From Sophora flavescens (Eukaryota > Streptophyta > Magnoliopsida > Fabales > Fabaceae), in contig CM061064.1 of NCBI GenBank assembly GCA_030762895.1, forward strand, positions 236,622,586 to 236,686,585: a stretch of DNA of 64,000 bases. Reading direction: 5' to 3'. Both the position numbers and the translations under genes were made by a program. A model generated the notes under the pieces. That model saw only the letters and a program-made list of their open reading frames with translations, was not told the origin of the DNA and made no database searches. This document shows positions 21,031-32,019 of the stretch, piece after piece; position 1 is the first letter of the stretch, and every line of letters starts with the position of its first letter.

Positions 21031-21254
21031 TCCCCTGCTTCTTTATTCCTTCAACTTCTTCTTAACCTGAAAACAAGGAAATAACTATAAGTGTATTATT
21101 TGACTCAAAACTAGCTAAATTAACCTAAAACTACTTTAGAGACTCAAAACCTTGCTTGAGGACAATCTAATCTAATTTGGGTGAAAATACGATATAATTT
21201 GCATAAAACCCTGGTCATACTAGCCATAAAACTAGATGAGCCAGAGGTTGATCA

Positions 21255-22705
21255 AAATACCCCAAACTTAAACTTTGCTTGTCCCCAAGCAAACTAAGAC
21301 TCAAAAATCAAAAAGACTCAAGACCTGGCAAGCTTAAAAGATTCAATCAACATTGCACAAATTCAAGCAACTTCATCAAAACAGTTTTCCTCAATGTCCC
21401 CCCTTTCAATCAAAGCAATCCCCACAATCATTCATTCTAAACATTTGAGAATTTCATCATTCAAACAATCAGAAATCTAAGCAGGGGATCCAAGTTACAC
21501 ACAAGAGGGAGATCACCAACTTCAAACAACTGCCTTCCTCACAAGGGCATTTAGTGTTCACTCAATCACTTAATTTGTGTCAGGCTATCAACATTGCACT
21601 CAGTTTCACTTTTAAGAACACTTCCCATAAACTTGATTTTCATCTCAAAATGATTCCCACAGAAAATATGTATGCAACATCAAAAGGTCTTTTATGGGTT
21701 GTAATGGGGCCTGGATAAGGGTAGGATATACAAAGGTACTAGGCTGAAGACCCTAGGAACTAAGAAAGCATGAACATTATTTACACTTTGGATTTAAACT
21801 CAAGTTCCTTTTCTCATTTATCTCTTTACCTTGGGTGACTACAGCCTTTTTATTTCAACATTTTTACACTTCTCTTTTTTTTTTTTACAAGCCTTTGGCT
21901 CCAACCTTTTTATTGTATTTATTTATTTTATTTTTTCAATCCCAACAACACATTACACCTTGCAGCCACCCCAAACTTAGTTTCTTGCACCCATTCTAAG
22001 ATTACATGCTCTCCTAATCCTAAGATCGGGTTAACATGGTTTTCCAGATTTTTGGGCTTATAACATTAGGTTATCAAGAATTAAAGGCTAATAGGCTCAA
22101 TGGGGCTAACTAGGGAACATGCATTAGGAATTGGTTATTTTTAGGCTAAGTAGCTATTTACAAAGAAAATGCCTAAATCATCTGAAGCAAACACATAATC
22201 ATGCAAACCAAAAAGAGATTCAATCAAATTCAGGAAAGTGCAACTTGAAAGTGATTTTCACACCGTCAAAAACATGTTGGAGGCTCAAAACCTCACCTGG
22301 ACATTCATGCAAATTATTTGAAAGATATTCTATCCCTAGTGTGTGCTTCCTATCACCCCAAACTTATCATAAATCATGCCATCATAACAAAATCTCAAAG
22401 TTCAGTTTTCAATTTCACATGGGAATCACTTTTGCAAACTCAAAATTTTTTTTTCAGCCTAGGGGGAATCATCACATATCAATCATGCAAGCAATCGGTG
22501 CAACATCAATCAAAATCCACCAAACTTGCCAACAAAAGACTCAACACACAAATACTCCTGAGCTTCTCAAATTATTCAGGAGCTTTATTAAAAGAAAAGG
22601 AAAAACTACAACTAGTTCCCTCCCCCACACTTAAAACATGCATTGTCCCCAATGAACAACAGAATTATACAATCAGAATGAGGGAAAGGAAAAGAAACTC
22701 CCTGA
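21255..22705. other. Element B region between pol and 3' LTR; no gene
   Basis: AT-rich DNA with the phrase CTTGTCCCCAAGCAAAC beside the LTR, which resembles the same position in C, D and E. Athila elements often have an envelope-like ORF here; I see none. The short ORFs are low complexity. Confidence 0.6.
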
Positions 22706-23848
22706 TTAAGTAGCAGTGTAGGTGGGAGCTTCCAAGGAGAGCTCCTCAACATTTGCATCCACAGGAACAACAGCATCCACACCATGGAATGGCTTCAGCC
22801 TCTGCCCGTTAACCTTGAAGGGCTTGTGTTTACCTGCACGTGTAATCTCTACTGCACCATAAGGAAACACATTAGTAACGACAAAGGGGCCATCTCATTT
22901 GGACCTAAGTTTCCCAGCCATCAATTTTAGGCGGGAGTTAAACAATAATACTAGCTGGCCCACAAAAAATTCTTTCCTAGAAATCATCCTATCATGAAAA
23001 AGTTTTGTTTTCTCTTTATAAATCCTGGAGCTTTCATAGGCTTCAAGCCTAAGCTCCTCAAGTTGCTGCATCTGCAGTTTTCTTTCAACACCAGATTGCT
23101 TCATGTCCATGTTACAACACTTTACTGCCCAATATGCACGGTGCTCAACTTCCACCGGGAGGTGACACGCCTTACCAAATACAAGCCGAAATGGGGACAT
23201 TCCTATAGGGGTCTTGAAAGCAGTCCTCTGAACCCACAGTGCGTCTTCCAGACGGCGGCTCCATTCCTTCCTTTTCGGCTGCACCATCTTCTCTAGAATT
23301 TGCTTGATCTCCCTGTTTGATATTTCAGCCTGGCCATTGGTTTGGGGATGGTAAGCAGTGGAAACTCTATGTACAACCCCATATTTTCTGAGTAAGGCTT
23401 CCATGGTTCTGTTGCAGAAGTGTGTGCCTTGGTCACTGATGATGGCCTTAGGTATGCCAAACCTGCAAAAAATGTTGGACCTAACAAATTTGGAAACAAC
23501 GTTAGCATCGTTAGTCCTAGTGGGGATTGCTTCCACCCACTTTGAAACATAATCTACAGCCAAAAGAATATATACAAAACCAAAAGAAGGAGGGAAAGGA
23601 CCCATGAAATCCATCTCCCACACATCAAAAACTTCACAAAAGAGCATGGGCTGTTGAGGCATCTCACTCCTACGAGTGATGGCAGGGCCTGTTATTTGAC
23701 ATTCTTTACAATTCTTGTATACCTCATAGGAATCCCTAAAAATTGTTGGCCAGTAAAACCCAGAATCCAGGACTTTTCTTGCTGTCCTCTGTGGTCCAAA
23801 ATGTCCTCCAACTGGGGAGGCATGAGAGAAGTGCAAAATGGACTCTGT
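22706..23848 (-). CDS. Element B integrase (C-terminal part of Pol)
   Basis: Integrase inserts the element cDNA. The zinc-binding region shows HFSHASPVGGHF and CKECQ. The catalytic core keeps all three acidic residues: MDFMGPFPPSF (Asp), ISDQGTHFCN (Asp) and QAEISNREIKQILEK (Glu). YHPQTNGQ and KACHLPVEVEHRAYWA are typical of Athila. It is in the same frame as the upstream protease-RT part, separated by one TAG at about 23846-23848. A TGA at about 22892-22894 stands where a Trp codon would be expected; the frame then continues to a TAA at 22706-22708. With so few changes, the copy is probably young. It cannot make full Pol without readthrough. Confidence 0.85.
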
Positions 23849-26791
23849 CTAATGATCGGGGATACACCTCCGAATAACCTGATCACTGCAAAACTTCCAC
23901 AAGTATGGATCATCCCACACATAGTACTTTGCATCGCTCTTGAGCTTGTGCAACTTATGTCTACTTGTACCTGCAGGAACAACACCAGCAACAAGAAAAT
24001 TGACTATGTCAGCAAACCAGGGGTTTACCCCATACAGATGTAGCAGTCTCTCATCAGGGAAATCATCTTGGATGGAAGAAGTATCCTTATCCCTTGCTAT
24101 CCGGCTCAAGTGATCGGCTACCAGATTTTCAGCTCCACTCTTGTCTTTGATCTCCACATTGAATTCTTGGAGCAAAAGCATCCACCGGATCAGTCTTGGC
24201 TTAGCTTCTGGTTTCTTTAACAGATATTTCAGAGCTGCATGGTCAGTGAAAACAAAAACCCTAGAACCTAGCAAATATGACCTAAACTTATCAAGTGCAA
24301 ATACAACAGCTAGCAGTTCTTTTTCAGTGGTTGTGTAATTTGCTTGTGCAGCATCTAATGTCCTAGAAGCATAATGAATTACATGGGCAACCTTGCCCAC
24401 CCTTTGTGCCAGAACTGCTCCCACAACAAAATTGGAAGCATCACACATTAATTCAAAAGGGAGTGTCCAGTCAGGGGGCTGGATGACAGGGGTAGAAGTC
24501 AATGCTTTTTTCAGTATGTCAAATGCTGTCTTGCACTTTTCATCAAACTGGAACAGGGCATCATTCTTCAGCAGGTTTGACAATGGCAGAGCTATCTTGC
24601 TGAAGTCCTTTATAAAGCGCCTGTAGAAACCTGCATGTCCAAGAAAAGAACGGATCTCGCGTACGCAAGATAGGTAAGGCAATGAAGAAATCACATCAAT
24701 TTTTGCAGGATCTACTGAAATACCCTCTTTAGAAATTACATGACCCAAAACTATCCCCTGTTCTACCATGAAGTGACATTTCTCATAGTTCAAAATCAAA
24801 TCAGTCTCAATGCATCTTTGTAAAACTAGACTCAGACTATGCAGACATGCATCAAATGAGGAGCCATATACAGTGAAGTCATCCATGAACACCTCTATGC
24901 AATTTTCAATAAAGTCAGAGAAAATGCTAATCATGCATCTTTGAAAGGTGCCAGGAGCATTACAAAGGCCAAATGGCATCCTCCTATAGGCAAACGTACC
25001 GAAGGGGCACGTGAAAGTGGTCTTTTCCTGATCCTCAGGGGCAATATGAATCTGGAAATACCCGAAAAAGCCATCTAGAAAACAATAATGAGATTTACCA
25101 GCCAGCCGATCCAGCATCTGATCTATGAACGGCAAAGGAAAGTGATCCTTTCTGGTGGCCTGGTTCAACTTCCTATAGTCTATACAAACTCGCCAGCTAT
25201 TCTGGACTCTAGTAGGCACAAGCTCATTATTATCATTCATAACTACTGTTAGACCAGACTTCTTTGGTACAACTTGCACCGGACTTACCCAAGTACTATC
25301 AGAGATGGGGTATATAATACCTGCCTGTAGAAGCTTAGTCACCTCTTTCTTCACCACATCCAAAATCAATGGGTTCAGTCGCCTTTGGGCCTGTCTAACT
25401 GGCTTAGCCCCATCCTCCAATAGAATTCTGTGCATGCATCTGGAGGGGCTAATTCCTGGAATATCAGCTAATGTCCACCCAATAGCTTTCTTGTGCTTCT
25501 TCAGAACCTCCAATAGTTTTGCTTCCTGTTCAGAGTCAAGACTGGAAGAGATGATGACTGGAAGTCTTTCATTTGTCTCCAGGTAGGCATACTTCAGGTT
25601 CTCTGGGAGTGGCTTGAGTTCTAAGGATGGCGGCTGCTCAACGGATGATGCATTGGGAGTAGCCATGATGCCAAAGACTTCTGCTGCACATACAGCTTCA
25701 CTCTCACTATCACTATCACTATCACTATCACTCTGCAAGGTTGAATCAAGAAACTCAGAACAAACAGAACAAGGGTTAGTGTTAGTGCAGTTAGTACAAG
25801 TATATACATAATCAAAACCAGAAATAAAAGGAAAATCAGAAATAAAGTCCTCATGGGTATCCTCAATAAGTTCAGATAGCAACTCTAAGTGGAAAATAGA
25901 GTGCTCCTCCACTGGGTGTTTCATAGCATCAAAGATCTTGAACTTGGCCACAATACCACCAAACTCCATAGACATAGTCCCATCATACACATCAATCTTA
26001 GTCTTGGATGTCATCATGAATGGTCTGCCCAAGATTATCGGTGACCTACTAGAATGTGTCTCTCCTGCCATGTCTAGGATGTAGAAGTCCGCAGGAAAGA
26101 TCAAATCATCAACTTGCACTAGCACATCCTCTACCATTCCCATGGGTCGGGCACTGGTCCTGTTAGCTAACTGGATGGTAAGACCTGTATACTGCAATGG
26201 CCCAAGATCAAGATTGTTAAAGATGGAGGTAGGCATGACATTGATTGATGCTCCCAAGTCCAACATGCAGTTCTCAAACTTCCTGTCCCCAATAGTGCAT
26301 GGAATAGTGAAAGTGCCTGGATCCTTGCACTTCTGTGGTAATGCCTGAGTAGGGGCTAAAGAAGCAACTCTTTCTAGCTTAGACTGGATAAGCGCTGAGA
26401 CATTCCTTCCCAAGTCAACTCTCTCATTATTCTTCATCTTCCTCTTGTTGGTGCATAGGTCCTTCAGAAATTTGGCATATTTGGGCACTTGCTTGATCAC
26501 ATCTAGGAGAGGAATATTTACAGCCACCTTTCTGAATACATCAAGAATTTCCTTCTCCTTGTCTTCACCACCAATCTTCTTATTATTCTGCAATCTGTGT
26601 GGGAATGGGATTGGTGGTCTGTATACCTTCTCAACTTCAACTTCAAATGCAGGCACAAGAGTTACCTCAACATTAGGCTCAGGTGTTACCTCAATTGTTT
26701 CTTCATCCTTTCCAGAGGTGGCCTCAACAACTTTTCCAGATCTCAGAGATATGGCACTCACATTAGGGTTTGAGGCATTAGGATTTATCAC
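23849..26791 (-). CDS. Element B protease, reverse transcriptase and RNase H
   Basis: About 980 codons are open. The protease loop is CMLDLGASINVMP (about 26270-26235) with the catalytic Asp kept. A Ser/Asp run encoded by a hexanucleotide repeat (about 25695-25735) lies in the linker. RT motifs: WVSPVQVVPKKSG, WRVCIDYRKLNQATRKDHFP, MPFGLCNAPGTFQRCM and the active site VFMDDFTVYG. RNase H follows with LMCDASNFVVGAVLAQR, TTEKELLAVVFALDKFRSYL and FTDHAALKYL. All key residues that I can see are kept. It is in frame with gag upstream (one TAG between) and integrase downstream. The lineage is Athila by RT style. Confidence 0.92.
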   Translation of the reverse strand: MINPNASNPNVSAISLRSGKVVEATSGKDEETIEVTPEPNVEVTLVPAFEVEVEKVYRPPIPFPHRLQNNKKIGGEDKEKEILDVFRKVAVNIPLLDVIKQVPKYAKFLKDLCTNKRKMKNNERVDLGRNVSALIQSKLERVASLAPTQALPQKCKDPGTFTIPCTIGDRKFENCMLDLGASINVMPTSIFNNLDLGPLQYTGLTIQLANRTSARPMGMVEDVLVQVDDLIFPADFYILDMAGETHSSRSPIILGRPFMMTSKTKIDVYDGTMSMEFGGIVAKFKIFDAMKHPVEEHSIFHLELLSELIEDTHEDFISDFPFISGFDYVYTCTNCTNTNPCSVCSEFLDSTLQSDSDSDSDSESEAVCAAEVFGIMATPNASSVEQPPSLELKPLPENLKYAYLETNERLPVIISSSLDSEQEAKLLEVLKKHKKAIGWTLADIPGISPSRCMHRILLEDGAKPVRQAQRRLNPLILDVVKKEVTKLLQAGIIYPISDSTWVSPVQVVPKKSGLTVVMNDNNELVPTRVQNSWRVCIDYRKLNQATRKDHFPLPFIDQMLDRLAGKSHYCFLDGFFGYFQIHIAPEDQEKTTFTCPFGTFAYRRMPFGLCNAPGTFQRCMISIFSDFIENCIEVFMDDFTVYGSSFDACLHSLSLVLQRCIETDLILNYEKCHFMVEQGIVLGHVISKEGISVDPAKIDVISSLPYLSCVREIRSFLGHAGFYRRFIKDFSKIALPLSNLLKNDALFQFDEKCKTAFDILKKALTSTPVIQPPDWTLPFELMCDASNFVVGAVLAQRVGKVAHVIHYASRTLDAAQANYTTTEKELLAVVFALDKFRSYLLGSRVFVFTDHAALKYLLKKPEAKPRLIRWMLLLQEFNVEIKDKSGAENLVADHLSRIARDKDTSSIQDDFPDERLLHLYGVNPWFADIVNFLVAGVVPAGTSRHKLHKLKSDAKYYVWDDPYLWKFCSDQVIRRCIPDH

Positions 26792-26806
26792 TGGCTGTGC
26801 AGGTAG

Positions 26807-28141
26807 CTAATTGGATCCTTGACCTTGCTGTATGTTGTTTATGGATGTGGACAGCTGTCCAATCTGGGTATGCAAAGCCCGAATGCTAGCATCTGTCCTC
26901 TGCTGAAACTGTGCCTGCGAAGCTGCAACCTGTCCAACCTGCTGCTGAAACTGTAGATTGGTTGCCACCATTTGCTTGACCAAGTCTTCTAATGATGGTC
27001 CAGAAGGTGCAGAAGTGGTCACTGGAGGATTCTGAGGTGCCATCGGTTGTTGTTGGGATGAGTTCCCATACCGCAAATTAGGATGATTCCTCCAGCTGGG
27101 ATGGTACCTATTGGTAGAGAGGTCTGGAGTGCTGTACCGATTCTGACTATTTCCTTGATTATAGGGGTTTACTGCATAAGCTTGAGGCGCTTCACTGATG
27201 AACTCTTCTCTCTGAATGGGGCATGGATCATATGGGTGCTCAGGTGAATTGCACATGCTACATAACTTTGCAGGCTGAACCTTGTCTATTGCCAATTGCC
27301 TTACAAAAGAAGTCAGCTCATCCAATCTATTCTCAAGGGCGGCCTGGTTTGAAGATGAACTATGAATCTCATGCACACCTCTTGTCTCAAATGAATTTCT
27401 TCTGGTGGAAAACTGCTGGGAATTCAATGACATATTCTCAATGAGTTGCTTGGCAGTAGCTGGGGTCTTATCAACTAATGCTCCCCCACTAGCAGCATCC
27501 AAAAGATTCCTATCCATCGGAAGTAATCCTTCATAAAAGTACTGGATCAAGAGTTGTTCAGAAATTTGATGCTGAGGGCAGCTAGATACCAAATGCTTGA
27601 ACCTTTCCCAATATTCAGCTAGCGATTCATTCCCTTGCCTGATTCCACATATTTCTTTTCTTATTGAAGCAGCTCTTGAAGCAGGAAAATATCTTTCTAG
27701 GAACACCCTCTTCAAATCATTCCAAGTGGTGATGGAGTTGGGCTCAAGATACAGCAGCCAATCTTTTGCAGCTCCCTGGAGTGAAAACGGAAAAGCCTTC
27801 AGCTTGATACTATCCTCAGTGACTCCCTCTGATCTTGAGGTTGTGGAGCATACAACTTGGAATTCCTTCAAGTGCTTGTGTGGGTCCTCACCTGCAAGAC
27901 CATTAAACTTTGGCAACAAGTGAATAAAACCAGATTTTAGTTCAAAAGGAGTGTCAGCACCAGGATATGAAATACACAATCCATTATAGTTGACATCAGG
28001 GGCAGCAAGCTGTCTTAATGTCCTCTGGTCTCCCATGTTTTCAAAAACAGTTTTGGAATTGGAATCACTACTAGTGCTAGCCCGAAATTCCCTACGGAGT
28101 GTGTGCAGTGTTCTTTCAATTTCCGGGTCAAAATCACACAA
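26807..28141 (-). CDS. Element B Gag
   Basis: 445 codons from an ATG at 28141. The Gag core reads FIHLLPKFNGLAGEDPHKHL, FPFSLQGAAKDWLLYLEPNS and FLERYFPASRAASIRKEI. A complete zinc knuckle of the C-x2-C-x4-H-x4-C type is present (CSMCNSPEHPYDPC, about 27255-27215), used in family members to bind element RNA. A Gln-rich C-terminus follows. It ends in TAG at 26807-26809; the pol frame then continues in the same phase, so gag and pol were probably one ORF, as is usual for Athila. Upstream lies the tRNA-Asp primer site. Confidence 0.92.
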   Translation of the reverse strand: MCDFDPEIERTLHTLRREFRASTSSDSNSKTVFENMGDQRTLRQLAAPDVNYNGLCISYPGADTPFELKSGFIHLLPKFNGLAGEDPHKHLKEFQVVCSTTSRSEGVTEDSIKLKAFPFSLQGAAKDWLLYLEPNSITTWNDLKRVFLERYFPASRAASIRKEICGIRQGNESLAEYWERFKHLVSSCPQHQISEQLLIQYFYEGLLPMDRNLLDAASGGALVDKTPATAKQLIENMSLNSQQFSTRRNSFETRGVHEIHSSSSNQAALENRLDELTSFVRQLAIDKVQPAKLCSMCNSPEHPYDPCPIQREEFISEAPQAYAVNPYNQGNSQNRYSTPDLSTNRYHPSWRNHPNLRYGNSSQQQPMAPQNPPVTTSAPSGPSLEDLVKQMVATNLQFQQQVGQVAASQAQFQQRTDASIRALHTQIGQLSTSINNIQQGQGSN

Positions 28142-28255
28142 TTCAGGGCAATTCGACCTAGTAGCCAGACCAATTCAAAACAGAAACAGAAATAAAAGAA
28201 AAAGAAAAGAAAGAAAAGAAGAAAGAAAAAAAAATGGAAAAATAACAAATAAGAG

Positions 28256-28273
28256 TCCCCGGCAACGGCGCCA
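28256..28273 (-). promoter_or_regulatory. Primer-binding site of element B (tRNA-Asp type)
   Basis: Element strand TGGCGCCGTTGCCGGGGA, complementary to the 3' end of plant tRNA-Asp including CCA. Normally the LTR would follow at once; here chromovirus-derived DNA follows. Confidence 0.85.
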
Positions 28274-28280
28274 ATTTTTG

Positions 28281-29359
28281 AAGTCTTGACCGAATTGGTG
28301 TCATGTTGACAAAATAAGTTTTCTTCAATCTTTAACTAGATCATGATTTATATGAACTATCTAAGGTGTGTAGGTTCTATATCCAAGAGCATGTGAGCAA
28401 AAAGAATTTTTTAGTCAATTTTACTATGTATGACCGAAAGCCTAACCCTAGAGGTTAGAGGATTTTGTTTCATATTTTTTAATTGTAACACTTGTTTTAT
28501 GTTAGATAATACTCTAGTAACTAGGATCCATAGAAGATGAAATTGAGAAAATGATCCTAGCCCTATTTTGAATGGAATGGCCGAACCTAGCATAATTAGA
28601 CACAGATGAGTTTTTTTTTTTGATTAACTTGTTTTATCATTGATTTGGTTGAAGGTGGATTTGGTAACTTGTGGCGTGATAACGAGGAGCTTCGACTTCT
28701 TGTTTTCGGTGTTAATTAATTTAGGTGGGAGAAGAACCATTCCATCGTCGCAATGGATAAGTAGTATATAATTTATAATAATAGTGTAGGGCGACCTAAA
28801 CCCTACTAGTGGTCGAGGAATCGACAATACCAAAATCGCATTGGAAACTTTTCCGCAATACCAATGCTGATTTGGGAATTGTAGGTCTATTGCCTTAGGT
28901 TAATTTTATAATATTTGAGGATGTTTGAATTGTTTATTATTGACTATTTGTGATACGCTGGTTGAGGTATTCTACTGCATGTGATATTTTATTTTGATGT
29001 TTGAATATTTTATTGATTATTGTGTTCGGCATGATCTATCTGGTTTGATAAATTGCTTAGTTGATTATAAGTAAAGATATATATTGCTCAGAGGTATTTT
29101 GTTTGGGTGAGAGATTGAATGTGAATTAGAGGTGCCTAGCCATTATTTTGTAGAAGTGATGTGACATAGAATACATGTGGAGACTATGATGAAAGCTTGA
29201 GGCACTAAGTTGTTATTGATATGAGTCAGTGAGGTTTATATGTGTGCATTGTTATTCACAACCGTGTGTTGGGAATAAACGAGGTCCGAAGTTCTCGTGG
29301 GGATGTCCCAATTTAGTTTTAGATTGTGCAACTATAGTGTCATTGTTTTGCATGAGCAA
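28281..29359 (+). repeat. Duplicated chromovirus LTR flank between PBS and right LTR of B
   Basis: This segment repeats 18834-19906 almost base for base (small differences include a 4-bp TTAA gain near 28716). It ends in the same AGCAA before the LTR start. The inner junction has the weak shared word ATTTT(T/C)..AGTCTTGACC. The segment is not part of a normal Athila LTR. Confidence 0.8.
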
Positions 29360-30060
29360 TGGTCGCGCTGTCGCGCACGCGCCAAAAAGGACGAGCGAGT
29401 TTTAAAACTGTAGTTTAGGGCGACAACTCGGATGTCGTCTCTCAAGGACTCTTAAAGTGTTATTTTTCACAAAAATCAGTTTTTTTTGGGGGGGGGGGGG
29501 GGGTGTTGGATTGGAGTGCAAATAAGAAAATAAGCAATAACAAAGCAAATGAGAACAGGGCAGTTGAAAGAGATTATCAAATAGCAAACAACGATTAATC
29601 TACTGTCTCAAATTCCCCACTATCCTTGGTTTATGTAATCCCAAGCCCTAAGCAGATACTAATCCCCTTTCAGTTGTAGCAACAACTAACAACGTAATTG
29701 CTACTACGGATGTAGGTTCCTATTCCCGAAATAACAAACGGGGTTAAGCTCTCATGAACAAACGAACATGAATGAACGCACGCGAAATAACAAACGCGAT
29801 TTAGTATAGAAACATAACATCACTGAAATGAATCAATACAACACTACACACTCCTGAAATAACAAACAGAAATGTATAATGTGGTATTGAAAAGGGAAAA
29901 GCAAGTAAAATAGGGATTACAAAACCTCAAGTATATGGAATTCTCATACAGTAGATTAATCCTAGAACTTAGTTCTCCATGACAAAAACGAAAACACAGA
30001 GAAAAATGTAAACAGAACAATGGAGAAGCAAAAAGTTTTTTCCAAACTGTTCAGAACAGC

Positions 30061-30068
30061 TATTTATA
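30061..30068 (-). promoter_or_regulatory. TATA box, element B right LTR
   Basis: TATAAATA on the element strand. As the 5'-side LTR, this would drive the element. Confidence 0.65.
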
Positions 30069-30089
30069 CTAATCAGAAATTAAGTCTAC

Positions 30090-30453
30090 TCGCGAGGCGA
30101 AGCCTCTCTCGCGACGCGAATCCTGTGAACAGTCTGCAACCTTTGGTATTCTCGCGAGGCGAGGAACTGAAGAGTCTTCTTATTACGCCCGTTATGAACA
30201 TCAGGGGCCAACCGTGATGCTTTATGACTTCCAGGCTCGCGAGGCGAATGGATGCTCGCGAGGCGAGACTCTTCAACTTCAAAACTGCCACAGCCGTGAC
30301 CTTCAACACGGGCAAGCCGTGATCGTCTCTGACTTTTCAGGGTTGGGAGACTCGCGGGGCGAGATTTCCGTCGCGGGGCGAACCAGAGACCTTGCATTTT
30401 CTTGGAACAGTCAGCTTCTGGGTCGCGAGGCGAAGAGATGTTCGCGGGGCGAA
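30090..30453. repeat. TCGCGAGGCGA motif array (B, right LTR)
   Basis: Same array as in the left LTR, upstream of the TATA box at 30061-30068. It has one motif fewer. Confidence 0.75.
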
Positions 30454-30682
30454 TCTCCTGCTTCTTTATTCCTTCAACTTCTTCTTAACCTGAAAACAAG
30501 GAAATAACTATAAGTGTATTATTTGACTCAAAACTAGATAAATTAACCTAAAACTACTTTAGAGACTCAAAACCTTGCTTGAGGACAATCTAATCTAATT
30601 TGGGTGAAAATACGATATAATTTGCACAAAACCCTGGTCATACTAGCCATAAAACTAGATGAGCCAGAGGCTTATCAAGCAA

Positions 30683-31455
30683 CCTTGAGAGAGAATCAGG
30701 GTGTGCACCGACTGTGCTGTGCAGCTATAATGTCATTGCTTTGCATGAACATTCTCACCATGGATGAGGATGTGCACCGGTTAATGGGGATGCACTGCTT
30801 GGACGACTGACTAACATCCCTCAGCGGGCAAGGGATGTGTGATGGGATTGGTGGTGGCCACGTCAGCATATAGGTTTAGTTGCATGAGATTGATGGTAGA
30901 GGAAAGTATCGTGATTTAAAGATGATTGTTAATGATGAGTGTTGCTTGTATGTGACTATTATTATATTATATGCTATGAATCTTTTTCGCTTATGATGAT
31001 AAAACTATTTCTTATCTCCCTATTTCTATATTTTTGTGTATGTACACTTTATTTCTGCTAGAGGACTCGGTGGAAGAATACGTTGCTGAGGAGTTGGGTG
31101 GAACTCCGTTTGAAACGGATGTTGGAGAACGAGATACGGATTTTAATGATATAGTGTAGTAAGTTTAGGGCCAGTGAGTCTTAAAAGACATTTTATGTTT
31201 CGTCTAGTTATAAACACTTTGTACAATCAAGTATCTGTGAGGGATCCTACTGATAGGATACCCTAAACAGTGTTTCGGTAATGTAATGAATAAAAATGTG
31301 TGTATTTATATATTATAAAGTTGGTGTGTTTTAAATTTGTAGAAGTTATATGTTTTATAATTAAGTTGTTAATTTTTACGTGTTTTCAACGGTAAGCGCG
31401 CGATTAATTAATGATTTAATGAGGTTTTAATTTAATAAAACAATGGGGCATAACA
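30683..31455 (+). repeat. Chromovirus 1 5' LTR, right portion
   Basis: Continues the LTR after element B. Just after the insertion it reads GTGCAGCTATAATGTCATTG, resembling the sequence left of the insertion, so the LTR has local repeats there. It ends GGGGCATAACA at 31455. Confidence 0.7.
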
Positions 31456-31470
31456 GGGTCTCTCATTTGG

Positions 31471-31482
31471 TGGTATCAGAGC
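31471..31482 (+). promoter_or_regulatory. tRNA-iMet primer-binding site of chromovirus 1
   Basis: TGGTATCAGAGC, the classic plant initiator-tRNA-Met complement, 15 bp after the LTR end. Confidence 0.9.
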
Positions 31483-31694
31483 AGTTCGATTCTAATCGGA
31501 CAGTGAGGTCTAGGATGTTGTTACTGGCCGTGTCTAGTTGAAGCCACATCGAACTTTAACTATGCTTAGAAATGGGTAGTGTGTCTGAACTTGACGCGAT
31601 AATTAACATTAATATGATATATTGTATTTGTAAACTTGTCTAAGTAGTATTATATGTCATACTGATGAGAGCGGATGATTTCTTTTATAGAATC

Positions 31695-32019
31695 ATGGCT
31701 GGTGGAAGAGAACGTCCGATCGATAGTGGTGACAACTCCCGAAAGAATTGTCGGAGCTGACAAAATTGATAATAATCACACTAGAAGTGGAGGAGAGTCA
31801 TCTGAGACTCGTAATGTCATGAAAGATATAGCTACTGCTTTGATACTACAAACACAGCAGAATGCCGAGATGCTGCAGATGAACAAAAAGCAGCAGGAAC
31901 TATAGAATCGAAGGAGAGCTGCAGCAGCTGAAGATGCCGGATTGACTACTTTTCTGAAAGGGAAGCCACCTCAATTCCGAGGAGATTATTACCCAGCTGA
32001 AGATGCGTTTTATTTTTGG
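31695..32019 (+). pseudogene. Chromovirus 1 gag, N-terminal remnant
   Basis: An ATG at 31695 starts MAGGRERPIDSG, then the frame shifts to one encoding a stretch with ILQTQQNAEMLQMNKKQQE, AAAAEDAGLTTFLKGKPPQFRG and YYPAEDA. That is the usual beginning of Tekay Gag. A TAG at about 31903 also breaks it. After AEDA the rest of Gag, the zinc knuckle and the protease are absent, replaced by the 5S-like segment. Confidence 0.7.

Larger units (their letters stand above)
19907..21254 (-). repeat. Element B 3' LTR
   Basis: 1348 bp. It contains a T12-G22 homopolymer junction (about 20027-20060), a TATA box, and a GC-rich motif array upstream of it on the element strand. Confidence 0.85.
19907..30677 (-). 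mobile_element. Athila element B (near-intact coding region, rearranged 5' side)
   Basis: LTRs at 19907-21254 and 29360-30677 (TGGTCGCG..ATCA). AGCAA lies at 19902-19906 and at 30678-30682, a perfect target duplication within the chromovirus LTR. Gag and Pol lie on the minus strand in one frame with three stops. The primer site (28256-28273) is not next to the right LTR: 1.08 kb of chromovirus LTR sequence (28281-29359), a copy of the left flank 18834-19906, lies between. No envelope-like ORF is seen. Confidence 0.85.
29360..30677 (-). repeat. Element B right (5'-side) LTR
   Basis: 1318 bp. It differs from the left LTR mainly in homopolymer length (T8-G16 at about 29480-29503) and in one missing 19-bp array piece near 30155. 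It is followed by AGCAA, the target duplication. Confidence 0.85.

Noticed and set aside
20578..21084. 168-codon open frame across the left LTR of element B
   Set aside because: It reads through the GC-rich motif array in the LTR. The right LTR breaks it, and there is no domain or codon pattern.
18834..21254. A single 2.4-kb LTR for element B (paired with 28281-30677)
   Set aside because: The outer 1.08 kb is chromovirus LTR sequence. TG..CA ends with a perfect AGCAA duplication mark 19907 and 30677 instead.
22131..22713. Frames between element B integrase and 3' LTR
   Set aside because: Low-complexity composition, no domains, and overlapping frames of similar length. Likely chance.
25614..25811. 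Ser/Leu-repeat protein on the plus strand
   Set aside because: Shadow of a hexanucleotide repeat that encodes a Ser/Asp run in the B polyprotein on the other strand.
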